Shown piece by piece: positions 7,148-14,976 of a stretch of 64,000 nt of DNA. The position numbers were made by a program, and so were the translations under genes. Every line of letters starts with the position of its first letter. The first letter of the stretch is position 1. Below the pieces are notes generated by a model. It worked only from the letters and a program-made list of their open reading frames with translations, did no database searches and was not told where the DNA came from. Origin of the DNA: Achromobacter deleyi (GTDB taxonomy: Bacteria; Pseudomonadota; Gammaproteobacteria; Burkholderiales; Burkholderiaceae_B); assembly GCF_902859705.1 (NCBI RefSeq), contig NZ_CADIJO010000014.1, positions 1-64,000 of the forward strand, read 5' to 3'.

Positions 7148-8053
7148 CTATTGCGTGGTGACGTGCACCGGCAGGCCGGTTTCGGCGTCCTGCGGATCGA
7201 AGGCGTCCAGCCATGCCGACGCATAGCTGGCCGGCGCGGCCAGCGGCTCGCCACGGTCGCGCTGCACCCGCAGGCGCATCATCAGATCGTCCAGCGGCAT
7301 CGGACGGCCCAGCGCATAGCCCTGGCCGTACCGGCAGCCCGCGGCGCGCAAGGCCGGAATGTCGGCCACGTTCTCGACGCCCTCGGCCACCACCCGCCAG
7401 CCCATCCGGGTGGCCAGCTCGGCGGCCGTGCGCAGCACCTCGAACGCCACTGCGCTACGGCGCATGCGGGTCACGAAATACTGGTCGATCTTGACTTCGG
7501 ACAACGGAATGGCGGACAGCAGTTTCAGGGACGCATGGCCGGTACCGAAATCGTCCAGGCTGACCTCGCAGCCGGCCTCTTCCAGCCGCGCCAGCGTGGC
7601 CCGCAGGGCTTCGAGTTCCTTGATGGGCTGGTCTTCGGTCAGCTCGACCCGCAGCAGCGACGCCGGCAATTCCGCGGCATGGATGCGTGCCAGCAGGAAA
7701 TCGACCGAGCGCTCATCGGACAGGGTCGAGGCCGGCGCATTGATCGCCACCGGTATCGCCATGCCGGTTCGGCGCATGGTCTGCAGCATGTCGATGACGC
7801 GCTGCGCCACCCGTTCGAACAGGGTGCGGTCCAGCCCCAGCCGATTGACGGCGGGAATGAATTCGGCAGGCATGACAATACCCAGGCGCGGATGCTGCCA
7901 GCGCGCCAAGGCCTCGGCCGACACAATGCGGCCCGTCAATAAATCCACCTGGGGTTGCAGCAGCACCCGCAGGCCATCTTTGCCGGTAATCATGGCAGCG
8001 ACTTCGTCGTCGCTGACCACCGAGCTTGTGGAAGCCTCGTGATTTGGCGTCAT
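7148..8053 (-). CDS. EAL-domain cyclic-di-GMP phosphodiesterase
   Basis: 301 residues, almost entirely one EAL domain after a 30-residue N-terminus. The active-site set appears complete: 'AEALARW' (the EAL motif, about residue 46), 'INAPAS', 'VELTED', 'DDFGTGHASL', 'EVKID', 'VVAEGVE' and 'QGYALG'. It should hydrolyse c-di-GMP to pGpG. There is no GGDEF, PAS or receiver domain and no membrane span, so any input must come through partners or expression. ATG 8053 is preceded by AAGGAG. A second, receiver-linked EAL protein is encoded at 32415-33638 with similar sequence. Confidence 0.9.
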   Translation of the reverse strand: MTPNHEASTSSVVSDDEVAAMITGKDGLRVLLQPQVDLLTGRIVSAEALARWQHPRLGIVMPAEFIPAVNRLGLDRTLFERVAQRVIDMLQTMRRTGMAIPVAINAPASTLSDERSVDFLLARIHAAELPASLLRVELTEDQPIKELEALRATLARLEEAGCEVSLDDFGTGHASLKLLSAIPLSEVKIDQYFVTRMRRSAVAFEVLRTAAELATRMGWRVVAEGVENVADIPALRAAGCRYGQGYALGRPMPLDDLMMRLRVQRDRGEPLAAPASYASAWLDAFDPQDAETGLPVHVTTQ

Positions 8054-8389
8054 GTTTGCTCCTTAAGTGCCCCGGAGTACGGCCTGCGCTGTCCGGGCGC
8101 AGACCGAGGCACATTGGACATGAGTATTCACATTCGGCTTGCAGGGTTATTGACTGCCTAGCGTTACTTACCCAGCGCATTCGCTATTCGATCGCCAATG
8201 TTTTTTTATGCGATTTCGCACATTTATTCCAGGCAATTGTGCGCGCTTGCGGCGCCAAAGTCACACATATGTAACCAGTAGTATTTATGCCTGATGATTC
8301 ATGAAAATCCCAATAATCGGACGCTCTGAAAATTCATTATTTTTTTGTCTTGTCGACATGGTAGCGTTGCGTTTTTTTTGGCTTTCCGC
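8054..8389. other. AT-rich divergent gap between the EAL and FUSC genes
   Basis: 336 bases, clearly more AT-rich than the surroundings, with several T-runs (8210-8216, 8339-8346, 8372-8379). It must carry the divergent promoters of both genes. I could not assign boxes with confidence. No reading frame in it looks coding. Confidence 0.5.
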
Positions 8390-10501
8390 GTGACTACTTT
8401 GCTTTCCCGCTGGCGCAATTCGGCGCGCAATGTCCTGTGGCTGGACGCCCTGCAAGCGGCGGCCATCAGCGCCGCGCCCGTCATCCTGGCCGTGCTGGCG
8501 CACGAGCCGCGCCTGGGCTGGACGGCGATTGCCGCGTTCTGGGCCTGCTTTGGCGACCCCGGCGGGCCGCTGCGCCAACGGGCGGGCTCGATGCTGGCGC
8601 TGGGCCTGATCGGCGCCCTGTTCTGCTTTCTGGCCAGCGCCAGCGCCGGCCACCTGTGGCTGCTGCTGCCGCTGACTTTCGTCTGCTGCACCTTCGGCGG
8701 CCTGCTGCGGGTGCTGGGGCCGGCGGCCGCCATCGTCGGCACGCTGCTGTCGGCCGGCTTCGTGGTGGCGGCCGAACTGCCGGCGCCCACGCTGGCGGCC
8801 AGCCTGTCGTACACGCTGTTCTTCGTGGCCGGCGCGCTGTGGGCCATCCTGATGACCGCACTGGTCTGGCGCCGCCGCCCCTGGAAAGACGCGACCCACG
8901 CCGTGGCGCACTGCTATCGCGGCCTGGCCGATTTCGGCGACGCCCTGGCGCGCATGTATTCCGGCCTGGCCCCCGCCGGCGGTCCGCAGGCCTGGAGCGC
9001 CGTCACCCGCGCCCAGCGCAGCGCCCTGCGCGCCGCCCTGGAAGCCGCCCGCGGCCGCATCCGCGAAGTGCAGGACGCGCGGCCTTCGCGCCGCGCCCGG
9101 GCCCAGCAGCTGTTCTATCTGCTGGACAACGCCGAAGACAGCTTCATCGCACTGGTGGCGGCGGCCGACCTGCTGGAATCGAACGCGCCGCGCTGGCTGG
9201 GCCGGGGCGCGGGCGCCAACCTGTCGCACACCTTCCACCGCTACGCCAGCGTGGCCAACGCCATCGCCAGCACGTCCGACGTCACCGACGCCAAGCAGGC
9301 CGAATGCCTGCGCGAACGGCTGGCCCACTTCGGCGCCGGCCTGCACGAGCTGCGCGGCGCAGCCATGGCCTATGCCCCGGACCTGGCCACCATGGTGCCG
9401 GTGCTGGACCGCCTGCAGCAGAACGCGCAGTCGGTCATGCAGGCGCTGTTCGACCGTGACGGCGCGCCCGACGTGCCGGCGCTGGCCGCCCGCGCCGATT
9501 CCCCCGCGCGCGCGGCGTGGCGCAGCCTGCGGCAGAACCTGCGCTTCGAATCCGACGCGTTCCGCCACGCGCTGCGGGTGGGCATCGGCGCCACCATCGC
9601 CGTGGCGCTGTCCAAGACCTTTGCCGTCAACCACGGCTACTGGATGTCGCTGACGCTGGTCTTCATCCTGCAGCCCTACTTCGCCACCACCTGGCAGCGC
9701 ACCGTCGAACGCGTGATCGGCAGCGTGGCCGGCGCCATCGGCGCCTCGCTGCTGGGCTTGCTGCTGACCACGCCGCTGTCGGTGGCGCTGGCGGTGCTGC
9801 CGATCGCCCTGGGCACCTTTGCGGCCCGCACCATCCATTACGCGCTGTTCACGTTTTTCCTGACCTCGCAGTTCGTGCTGGTCAGCCATATCCAGCAGCC
9901 CGACATCTACGAGCCCATGCTGGCTGCGCTGCGCGCCTTCAACAGCGTGCTGGGCGGTGTGCTGGCGCTGCTGGTGGGCTTTCTGGTGTGGCCCGAGAAA
10001 GAACCGCGCCAACTGGCCGGCGCCTTGAGCCGCGCGCTGGACCGCCATGCCGCCTACACTCTGGCGCTGACCCGCGACAAGAGCGGCGCGGGCGCGGCCG
10101 AAGACATCGTCGGCCTGCGGCGCCTGGCCTGCCTGTCGGCCGACAACGCCGAGGCCTCGCTGCAACGCCTGCAGCAAAATCCCGTGCACCGCGACCGCAA
10201 TGTGGATACTGCCGTGAACCTGCTGGCCGCGATGCGCCGCGTGACCGCGGCCGGCACCGTGCTGGAAATCCAGCCCGCGCTGGCGCCGGACAGCGCCGCC
10301 GCCCCCGTGCTGCGCGACTACGGCCAGGCGCTGGCGCATGCCTTGCATCCCCAGGACGCGCCGCCCGCCACCGATATCCGGCAGTTGGCGGTGCCCGCCG
10401 CGCTGGCGGCGGCCGCGCCCACCCTGGCGGGGCCGCTGGACCGCATCGCGCAACAGGCGCGCCAGGTCAGGCAATTGCGCGAACGGGTGCAGCAGGCCTG
10501 A
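8390..10501 (+). CDS. FUSC-family (aromatic acid exporter-like) membrane protein
   Basis: About 703 residues from GTG 8390; a TTG at 8345 would add 15, and neither has a good ribosome-binding site, so the start is uncertain. The protein has two blocks of about five to six membrane helices (roughly residues 15-155 and 385-540), each followed by a long cytoplasmic helical region, the plan of FUSC/YccS/AaeB proteins. The second block begins 'FRHALRVGIGATIAVAL' and contains 'YWMSLTLVFILQPYFATTWQRTVERVIGSVAG', shown here as the region near residues 415-450 and diagnostic of FUSC. Relatives export aromatic acids such as p-hydroxybenzoate; the substrate here is unknown. No membrane-fusion partner gene is adjacent. 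Confidence 0.85.
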   Translation: MTTLLSRWRNSARNVLWLDALQAAAISAAPVILAVLAHEPRLGWTAIAAFWACFGDPGGPLRQRAGSMLALGLIGALFCFLASASAGHLWLLLPLTFVCCTFGGLLRVLGPAAAIVGTLLSAGFVVAAELPAPTLAASLSYTLFFVAGALWAILMTALVWRRRPWKDATHAVAHCYRGLADFGDALARMYSGLAPAGGPQAWSAVTRAQRSALRAALEAARGRIREVQDARPSRRARAQQLFYLLDNAEDSFIALVAAADLLESNAPRWLGRGAGANLSHTFHRYASVANAIASTSDVTDAKQAECLRERLAHFGAGLHELRGAAMAYAPDLATMVPVLDRLQQNAQSVMQALFDRDGAPDVPALAARADSPARAAWRSLRQNLRFESDAFRHALRVGIGATIAVALSKTFAVNHGYWMSLTLVFILQPYFATTWQRTVERVIGSVAGAIGASLLGLLLTTPLSVALAVLPIALGTFAARTIHYALFTFFLTSQFVLVSHIQQPDIYEPMLAALRAFNSVLGGVLALLVGFLVWPEKEPRQLAGALSRALDRHAAYTLALTRDKSGAGAAEDIVGLRRLACLSADNAEASLQRLQQNPVHRDRNVDTAVNLLAAMRRVTAAGTVLEIQPALAPDSAAAPVLRDYGQALAHALHPQDAPPATDIRQLAVPAALAAAAPTLAGPLDRIAQQARQVRQLRERVQQA

Positions 10502-10538
10502 ATGGCGCTTGCGCCGGCCCCGCCTAACTGCGGGCGCC

Positions 10539-10552
10539 TTGACCTGCGTCAA
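10539..10552 (+). promoter_or_regulatory. FNR/ANR-type box upstream of the UspA gene
   Basis: TTGACCTGCGTCAA is a perfect inverted repeat TTGAC-N4-GTCAA, one change per half from the FNR consensus TTGAT-N4-ATCAA. It lies 60 bases before ATG 10612. A -10-like AACGAT at 10575-10580 is about 32 bases from the box centre, the geometry of a class II FNR promoter. Oxygen-limited induction is inferred. Confidence 0.65.
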
Positions 10553-10611
10553 GGGCGGAATGCGCGGAACGCGCAACGATAAAGGCCTGTCGCGCTGAAA
10601 AGGAGGCCGCC

Positions 10612-11448
10612 ATGTATCGCCGCATTTCCGTACACCTGGACCACGGGTTCGATTGCGCCCGCCGCACGCAGGTCGCGCTGGCGCTGGCCCAGCGCCACAA
10701 GGCCGAACTGGTCGGCATCTACGCCAGCTCGGCGCCGCCGCAGTATTACTACGGCGAATCCGTGCTGATGTCCAAGACCCTGAGCGTGATGCGCGACCTG
10801 CAGTCGCAGAACCGCGGCGCGGTGCAGAACGCCTTCCTGGAAGCCGCCGCCAACGCGGATGTGCCGGCCGTGGTGCGCGCCGGTGACAACACCCCCAGCG
10901 CCACGGTGGCGCTGTATGGCCGTACCAGCGATCTCATCGTCGTCAGCCAGGAAAACCGCGAGGACGTCGAGGCCGCCCACGAAACCGAATTCGTCGAACA
11001 GGCCCTGCTGACGGCCGGCCGCCCGGTGCTGGTGGTGCCGTCCAGCGGCGATTTCCCGGTGATCGGCGACCGCGTGCTGGTGTGCTGGGACGGCAGCCGC
11101 GAAGCCGCGCGCGCCCTGGCGGACGCCGCGCCGCTGCTGCGTTCGGCCTCGCACCTGGTGGTGCTGACCATGGACGAAGGCGCCGCCACCCGCAAGGGCG
11201 AAGCCGCGCCGTTCGAAGACCTGGCCACCTATTGCATCGCCCAGGGCATGCCGGCGCCCGACCATGTGCGCCGCGACATCAAGGGCGTGGGCGTCGGCAG
11301 CACCATCCTGAATGCAGCGGCCGACTACAGCGCCGACCTGATCGTGATGGGCGCCTACGGCCACAGCAAGTTCCGCGAATGGGCCATGGGCGGCGCCACC
11401 GCGTCCATCCTGAAGAGCATGACCGTGCCGATCATGTTCTCGCACTAA
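10612..11448 (+). CDS. Tandem-domain universal stress protein (UspA family)
   Basis: 278 residues with two Usp domains in tandem (about 1-145 and 150-278). The second has the nucleotide-binding pattern 'MGAYGHSKFREWAMGGAT' near its C-terminus (G-x2-G-x9-G-type); the first is more divergent there ('VSQENRED'). It starts at ATG 10612 behind AAAAGGAGG. Tandem Usp proteins in Proteobacteria are often induced by anaerobiosis or respiratory stress, which fits the FNR-type box upstream. It is the only gene of its transcript and is followed by a hairpin at 11456-11478. Confidence 0.88.
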   Translation: MYRRISVHLDHGFDCARRTQVALALAQRHKAELVGIYASSAPPQYYYGESVLMSKTLSVMRDLQSQNRGAVQNAFLEAAANADVPAVVRAGDNTPSATVALYGRTSDLIVVSQENREDVEAAHETEFVEQALLTAGRPVLVVPSSGDFPVIGDRVLVCWDGSREAARALADAAPLLRSASHLVVLTMDEGAATRKGEAAPFEDLATYCIAQGMPAPDHVRRDIKGVGVGSTILNAAADYSADLIVMGAYGHSKFREWAMGGATASILKSMTVPIMFSH

Positions 11449-11455
11449 GGTCCGC

Positions 11456-11478
11456 GCGGCTCTCGCACAGAGAGCCGC
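11456..11478. terminator. Hairpin after the UspA gene
   Basis: GCGGCTCTC (11456-11464) pairs with GAGAGCCGC (11470-11478) over GCACA, eight bases past the UspA stop and before the convergent dehydrogenase gene. It probably ends transcription; there is no clear U-tract. Confidence 0.5.
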
Positions 11479-11526
11479 CCGCCACCCGGCGTCGCGCGAA
11501 CGGCTTGCTCCGCGCGGGCCAGCCGG

Positions 11527-12474
11527 TCAGCCCTGCGAACCCGGCACCGGCGTCAGCACCGGCTTGCCGCCGAAATGCGCGGTGGCGTTTTCCAGGAACA
11601 ACGCCACCGTCGCCGACACCGCTTCGGGCGAACGGCCCGCGCTGTGCGGCGTCAACACCACATTGTCCAGCGTGAACAGCGCCGGGGGCACCACCGGTTC
11701 GCCTTCCACCACGTCCAGCCCCGCGCCGGCAATGCGGCGTTCGGCCAACGCCGCGATCAGGGCGTCGGTATCGACTACGCTGCCGCGCGCGATGTTCACC
11801 AGATAGCCCTGTGGCCCCAGCGCCTCCAGCACGGCCGCGTTCACCAGATGGCGCGTGTCGGCGCCGCCGGGCGTGGCCACCACCAGAAAGTCGGACTCGG
11901 CAGCCAGCGCCAGCGGGCTGTCGTAGTACGTGTAGCCGCTCTGCGGACGCGGCCGCCGGTTGTAGTAGCCCACCGTCATGCCAAAGCCCAGCGCGCCGCG
12001 CCTGGCGATTTCCAGGCCGATCGTGCCCAGCCCCAGAATGCCCAGGCGCTTGCCCGACACCTGCGGCCCCATGAAGCCATTCCAGTGCCCCTGGCGCACC
12101 CAGGCGTCGGCCTGCGGCAAATGCCGCGCCGTGCCCAGCAGCAGCGCCATGGCGTGGTCGGCCACCGAGGTGGCATTGGCGCCGGGGCCGTGCGTGACCC
12201 GCAGGCCGCGCGCCCGCGCCGCGGCCACGTCGATGTTCTCGAAGCCCACGCCCAGCGAACAGATCAACTCCAGCTTGGGCAAGGCCGCCATTTCGTCGGC
12301 ATGAAAGCCGGTCGCGCCGCGTGTCAGCACCACGCGGATCTCGTCGGCGTGTTCGCGGATGGCGCGGGCGCGTTGTTCGGGGGTGGTGGCAAGAATGCAG
12401 CGAAAGCCGCGGTCTTCGATGGCGGGCAGGAAGTCATGCACGCTTTCGATCAGGATCAGGAGGGGGATCTTCAT
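11527..12474 (-). CDS. D-2-hydroxyacid dehydrogenase (NAD(P)-dependent)
   Basis: 315 residues from ATG 12474; longer frames exist upstream but start with TTG and lack family similarity. The NAD-binding motif 'LGLGTIGLEIARR' (about residue 145) and the catalytic residues of the family are present: Arg in 'NIARGSVVD', Glu in 'GLDVVEGEP' and His in 'LTPHSAG'. It should interconvert a 2-keto acid and a D-2-hydroxy acid; glyoxylate/hydroxypyruvate reductase-type activity is likely but not provable. It is divergent from the PepSY gene and not in an obvious operon. Confidence 0.85.
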   Translation of the reverse strand: MKIPLLILIESVHDFLPAIEDRGFRCILATTPEQRARAIREHADEIRVVLTRGATGFHADEMAALPKLELICSLGVGFENIDVAAARARGLRVTHGPGANATSVADHAMALLLGTARHLPQADAWVRQGHWNGFMGPQVSGKRLGILGLGTIGLEIARRGALGFGMTVGYYNRRPRPQSGYTYYDSPLALAAESDFLVVATPGGADTRHLVNAAVLEALGPQGYLVNIARGSVVDTDALIAALAERRIAGAGLDVVEGEPVVPPALFTLDNVVLTPHSAGRSPEAVSATVALFLENATAHFGGKPVLTPVPGSQG

Positions 12475-12644
12475 GTTGCTGCGGGTCGGAATGCGGTCGG
12501 AAATGCGGTCAGGAACGCGGCGGGTCGAGGGTGCCTGCTGCGGCGCACCGCGCGTGATTGCACCGGCCGCCAAAAAACAGGCCGGCGAATATTACGCCTC
12601 GGTACAATTGCGCGCCACCTGCCTGTCCCGCCCTTGATCGCGTC

Positions 12645-13826
12645 ATGAAAGCCAAGCACCGCAAGACCCTGCGCACTGCCCTGTCCACCCTGCATCGCTG
12701 GGTGGGTTTGATCCTGGGCGTGGTGCTGGTGCTGGCCGGCCTTTCGGGCAGCCTGCTGGCGTTCGACCATGAACTTGACGGCTGGCTGAATTCGGCCATG
12801 CTGCGCAACCGTGCGGGCGTTTGCGCCACGCCCTTGCCGCCGTCTGCCGCCGCGCAGGCCGTGCAGCAGGCCTGGCCGGGTGCGGCGGTCAATGCCATCA
12901 CCCTGCCCGAATCCGGTGCCGACAGCTACCGCGTGCAGTTCAAGCACGCCTCCACGGCCGACAACGAGGCCGGCGTGGATGCCTGCTCGGGCCAGTTGCT
13001 GGCCAGCCGCAACCGCGACGCGGTGTCGCTGGACCGCGCCCACGTCATGCCCCTGCTGCTGCGCTGGCACATGACGCTCTTGCAAGGCAAGACCGGCCGC
13101 GAAGTGCTGGGCTGGCTGGCGGTGGCCTGGGTGGTGCTATTGCTGGCGGGTGTCTACCTGGCCTGGCCGCGTCCGGGCCACTGGCGCCGTTCGGTATCGG
13201 TGACGCGCGGGGTCGGCGCGTTTCGCACCAGTTATGAGCTGCACCGCGCCGCGGGCCTGATTTCCGCCATTTTCTTGCTGGTGGTTGCGGGCAGCGGCTT
13301 TTTCATGGGCCTGCCGCAGTTGGGCCGGCAGTTGGTGTCCAGCGTCATGAGCGTCCCGGTGGACGCGCGCACGGCCAAGCTGGCGCCGCTGGCGCCTGCC
13401 GAAACGGAAGTGGGTTGGGATGGCGCGGCCGCAAAGGCGCGCGAAGCGGCGCCCGCCACCGCCACGCTCGTGATGCTGAGGCGCGATGCCGCCAATGGCG
13501 TCTACCAGGCCCGCATGCGCCGCGCGGACGACTGGCAGCCGGTCGGCACGCTGCGCCTGTTCATCGACATGCGCAGCGGCGTGTTGGTGTCGGCGGCCGA
13601 TCCCCTGTCGGGCACGGCCGGCCAACGCCTGCTGGCGGTGATGTTCCCCCTGCATTCGGGCAGCCTGTTCGGACTGCCCAGCCGCATCCTGACGGCGGTG
13701 CTGGGCCTGCTGCCGCTCTTGTTCTTCGTGACCGGGCTGGTCATCTGGATCAGCCGCCGCCGGCTCAAGCACCGCGGTCGGCTGGCGGCCACGCAGGCGC
13801 CCGGGCCGACGGCCCGGCGCGCCTGA
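12645..13826 (+). CDS. PepSY-domain membrane protein (PiuB/iron-reductase-like)
   Basis: 393 residues. There are four membrane helices: about 18-40 (LHRWVGLILGVVLVLAGLSG), one near 165-185, one near 205-230 after 'YELHRAAGLISAIFLLVVAGSG', and one near 345-370. Periplasmic PepSY segments lie between. The 'LHRW' and 'ELHR' histidines at helix starts, with 'LLLRWHMTLLQG', are typical haem-ligand positions in this family. Such proteins are thought to reduce ferric siderophores or to sit next to siderophore receptors; none is adjacent here, although one lies at 3.0-5.3 kb. A TACAAT -10-like hexamer at 12603-12608 is a likely promoter element. Confidence 0.8.
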   Translation: MKAKHRKTLRTALSTLHRWVGLILGVVLVLAGLSGSLLAFDHELDGWLNSAMLRNRAGVCATPLPPSAAAQAVQQAWPGAAVNAITLPESGADSYRVQFKHASTADNEAGVDACSGQLLASRNRDAVSLDRAHVMPLLLRWHMTLLQGKTGREVLGWLAVAWVVLLLAGVYLAWPRPGHWRRSVSVTRGVGAFRTSYELHRAAGLISAIFLLVVAGSGFFMGLPQLGRQLVSSVMSVPVDARTAKLAPLAPAETEVGWDGAAAKAREAAPATATLVMLRRDAANGVYQARMRRADDWQPVGTLRLFIDMRSGVLVSAADPLSGTAGQRLLAVMFPLHSGSLFGLPSRILTAVLGLLPLLFFVTGLVIWISRRRLKHRGRLAATQAPGPTARRA

Positions 13827-13871
13827 TGCCGCGACAGCGGGCGTGTCAGCCAGGCAAGGCGTCTGCGGCCG

Positions 13872-14024
13872 CTATATCCGGCCCGTCAGCAGCAACACGA
13901 TCAGGACGATGACCACGATCCCCAGCAACCCGCTGGGGTAATAGCCCCAGCCTCGGCTATGCGGCCACGCCGGCACGGCGCCTACCAGCAGCAATATCAG
14001 AATGATCAGCAAAATGGTGGACAT
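13872..14024 (-). CDS. DUF3309 small membrane protein
   Basis: A 50-residue gene from ATG 14024 with AAGGATGA upstream. The protein starts MSTILLIILILLLVGA, then a polar turn with PAWPHSRGWGYYPSG, then a second hydrophobic helix ending LLTGRI. This is the two-helix DUF3309 family, where the WPHS-GYYPSG hairpin is conserved. The function is unknown; homologues often sit among stress or biofilm genes. It is the third gene after pfpI and the Pro-rich peptide gene, 48 bases behind the latter, and has no promoter of its own that I can see, so it is probably read from the sigma54 promoter of pfpI. Confidence 0.85.
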   Translation of the reverse strand: MSTILLIILILLLVGAVPAWPHSRGWGYYPSGLLGIVVIVLIVLLLTGRI

Positions 14025-14072
14025 GGTTTCATCCTTTTTTCTTGGTGGGTACGTCGAGTGGACTGACGCGTA

Positions 14073-14234
14073 TCAATGGACACGCGCGAGTTTTTCCTTC
14101 ACCGGCGGCTCAAGCGGCGGCAGATCCACCTCCGGCTCATCGGTATCGGGATCGACCGGCAGATCGCCCGGCGGCGAGCCCGGCGGAATCGGTTCCGGCT
14201 TGGGCGGGACATGCAGGTATAGATCGGCAGACAT
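14073..14234 (-). CDS. 53-residue proline- and acid-rich peptide
   Basis: ATG 14234 follows AGGAGAG. The product is about one quarter Pro with many Asp/Glu and no hydrophobic helix: a disordered small soluble protein. No family function is recognised. It lies between pfpI and the DUF3309 gene on the same strand. A degenerate -24/-12 element (GG at 14276-14277, GC at 14264-14265, minus strand) could give it a second, weaker start. Confidence 0.65.
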   Translation of the reverse strand: MSADLYLHVPPKPEPIPPGSPPGDLPVDPDTDEPEVDLPPLEPPVKEKLARVH

Positions 14235-14311
14235 GGCACTCTCCTGTAAAGGTGCTGCTTTGTGCGAAGCCGGAACCCTCCGGCCCCGCGTACCCGGCAC
14301 CGCGGCGCCAC

Positions 14312-14860
14312 TCAATGGCGCACCAGCGCGCACACGCGCAGGATTTCGCGGTTGAAGGCGGGAATGTCGTCCGGCTTGCGGCTGCTGATCCACCGGCCAT
14401 CCACCACCACCTCTTCATCCACCCAGTCGGCGCCCGCATTGCGCAGGTCGTCGGCCAACGAGGGCCAACTGGTCATCTTCCGGTCCTTGACCAGGCCGGC
14501 GGAAATCAGCAGCCAGGCGCCATGGCAGATCACGGCCAGCGGTTTGCCCGCTTCGTGCATCGCATGCACGAATTCTCGCGCTTTGGGATGCAGCCGGATC
14601 TCATCCGCATTGACGACACCCCCCGGCAGCAGGACGGCATCGAACGTCTCGGCGCTCGCCTCGGCGAAGATCAGGTCCGCTTCGAAACGGTCGCCCTTGT
14701 CGTTGTGATGCATCCCTTGCACCGGCCCGCGCCTGGCCGACACGATGACGGTGCGCGCCCCTTCGGCGTGCAGCGCGTCACGCGGCCCGGTCAGTTCCAC
14801 CTGTTCAAAGCCATCCACCACCAGGATGGCGACCGTGAAGTCCTGTAGTGTCTTCGCCAT
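14312..14860 (-). CDS. PfpI/DJ-1 family stress protein (YhbO-like)
   Basis: 182 residues from ATG 14860 behind AAAGGAGC; the longer frame upstream is unrelated sequence. It is a single DJ-1/PfpI domain with the nucleophile-elbow 'AVICHGAWLL' (Cys112, His113) and the acidic residue of 'GFEQVE' near residue 20. Family members protect against oxidative, acid and carbonyl stress, described as deglycase, protease or glyoxalase III activities; which applies is debated. The gene is divergent from topoisomerase IB, each with a sigma54 promoter in the 116-base gap, and heads a probable three-gene transcript. Confidence 0.9.
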   Translation of the reverse strand: MAKTLQDFTVAILVVDGFEQVELTGPRDALHAEGARTVIVSARRGPVQGMHHNDKGDRFEADLIFAEASAETFDAVLLPGGVVNADEIRLHPKAREFVHAMHEAGKPLAVICHGAWLLISAGLVKDRKMTSWPSLADDLRNAGADWVDEEVVVDGRWISSRKPDDIPAFNREILRVCALVRH

Positions 14861-14895
14861 GCAAACGCTCCTTTGTTGCCTGTCGCGCCACTGAC

Positions 14896-14910
14896 AGCAA
14901 GTGGCGTGCC
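14896..14910 (-). promoter_or_regulatory. Sigma54 promoter for pfpI
   Basis: Minus strand: GGCACG-CCAC-TTGCT, with canonical GG-N10-GC. The predicted start near 14885 leaves a leader of about 25 bases. It is back-to-back with the topoisomerase promoter at 14931-14945, with only 20 bases between the two -24 elements. Confidence 0.85.
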
Positions 14911-14930
14911 CGGGCGGCTTTGCGCGTACG

Positions 14931-14945
14931 GGCATGCCGCTTGCT
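14931..14945 (+). promoter_or_regulatory. Sigma54 promoter for topoisomerase IB
   Basis: Plus strand: GGCATG-CCGC-TTGCT, followed by AAGG. The predicted start near 14956 gives a leader of about 21 bases to ATG 14977. Confidence 0.85.
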
Positions 14946-14976
14946 AAGGTCCTGCCGCGACTTGCAGGAGGCCGAC

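Noticed and set aside
8285-10576. 763-residue frame antisense to the FUSC gene
   Set aside because: Gln/Arg/His-rich with no domain and fully opposite a well-supported transporter; GC-driven shadow.
14264-14277. Twelfth sigma54 promoter in front of the Pro-rich peptide gene
   Set aside because: GG-N10-GC is present but the -12 reads TTCGC and the -24 GGTTCC; too far from consensus to count with the other eleven.
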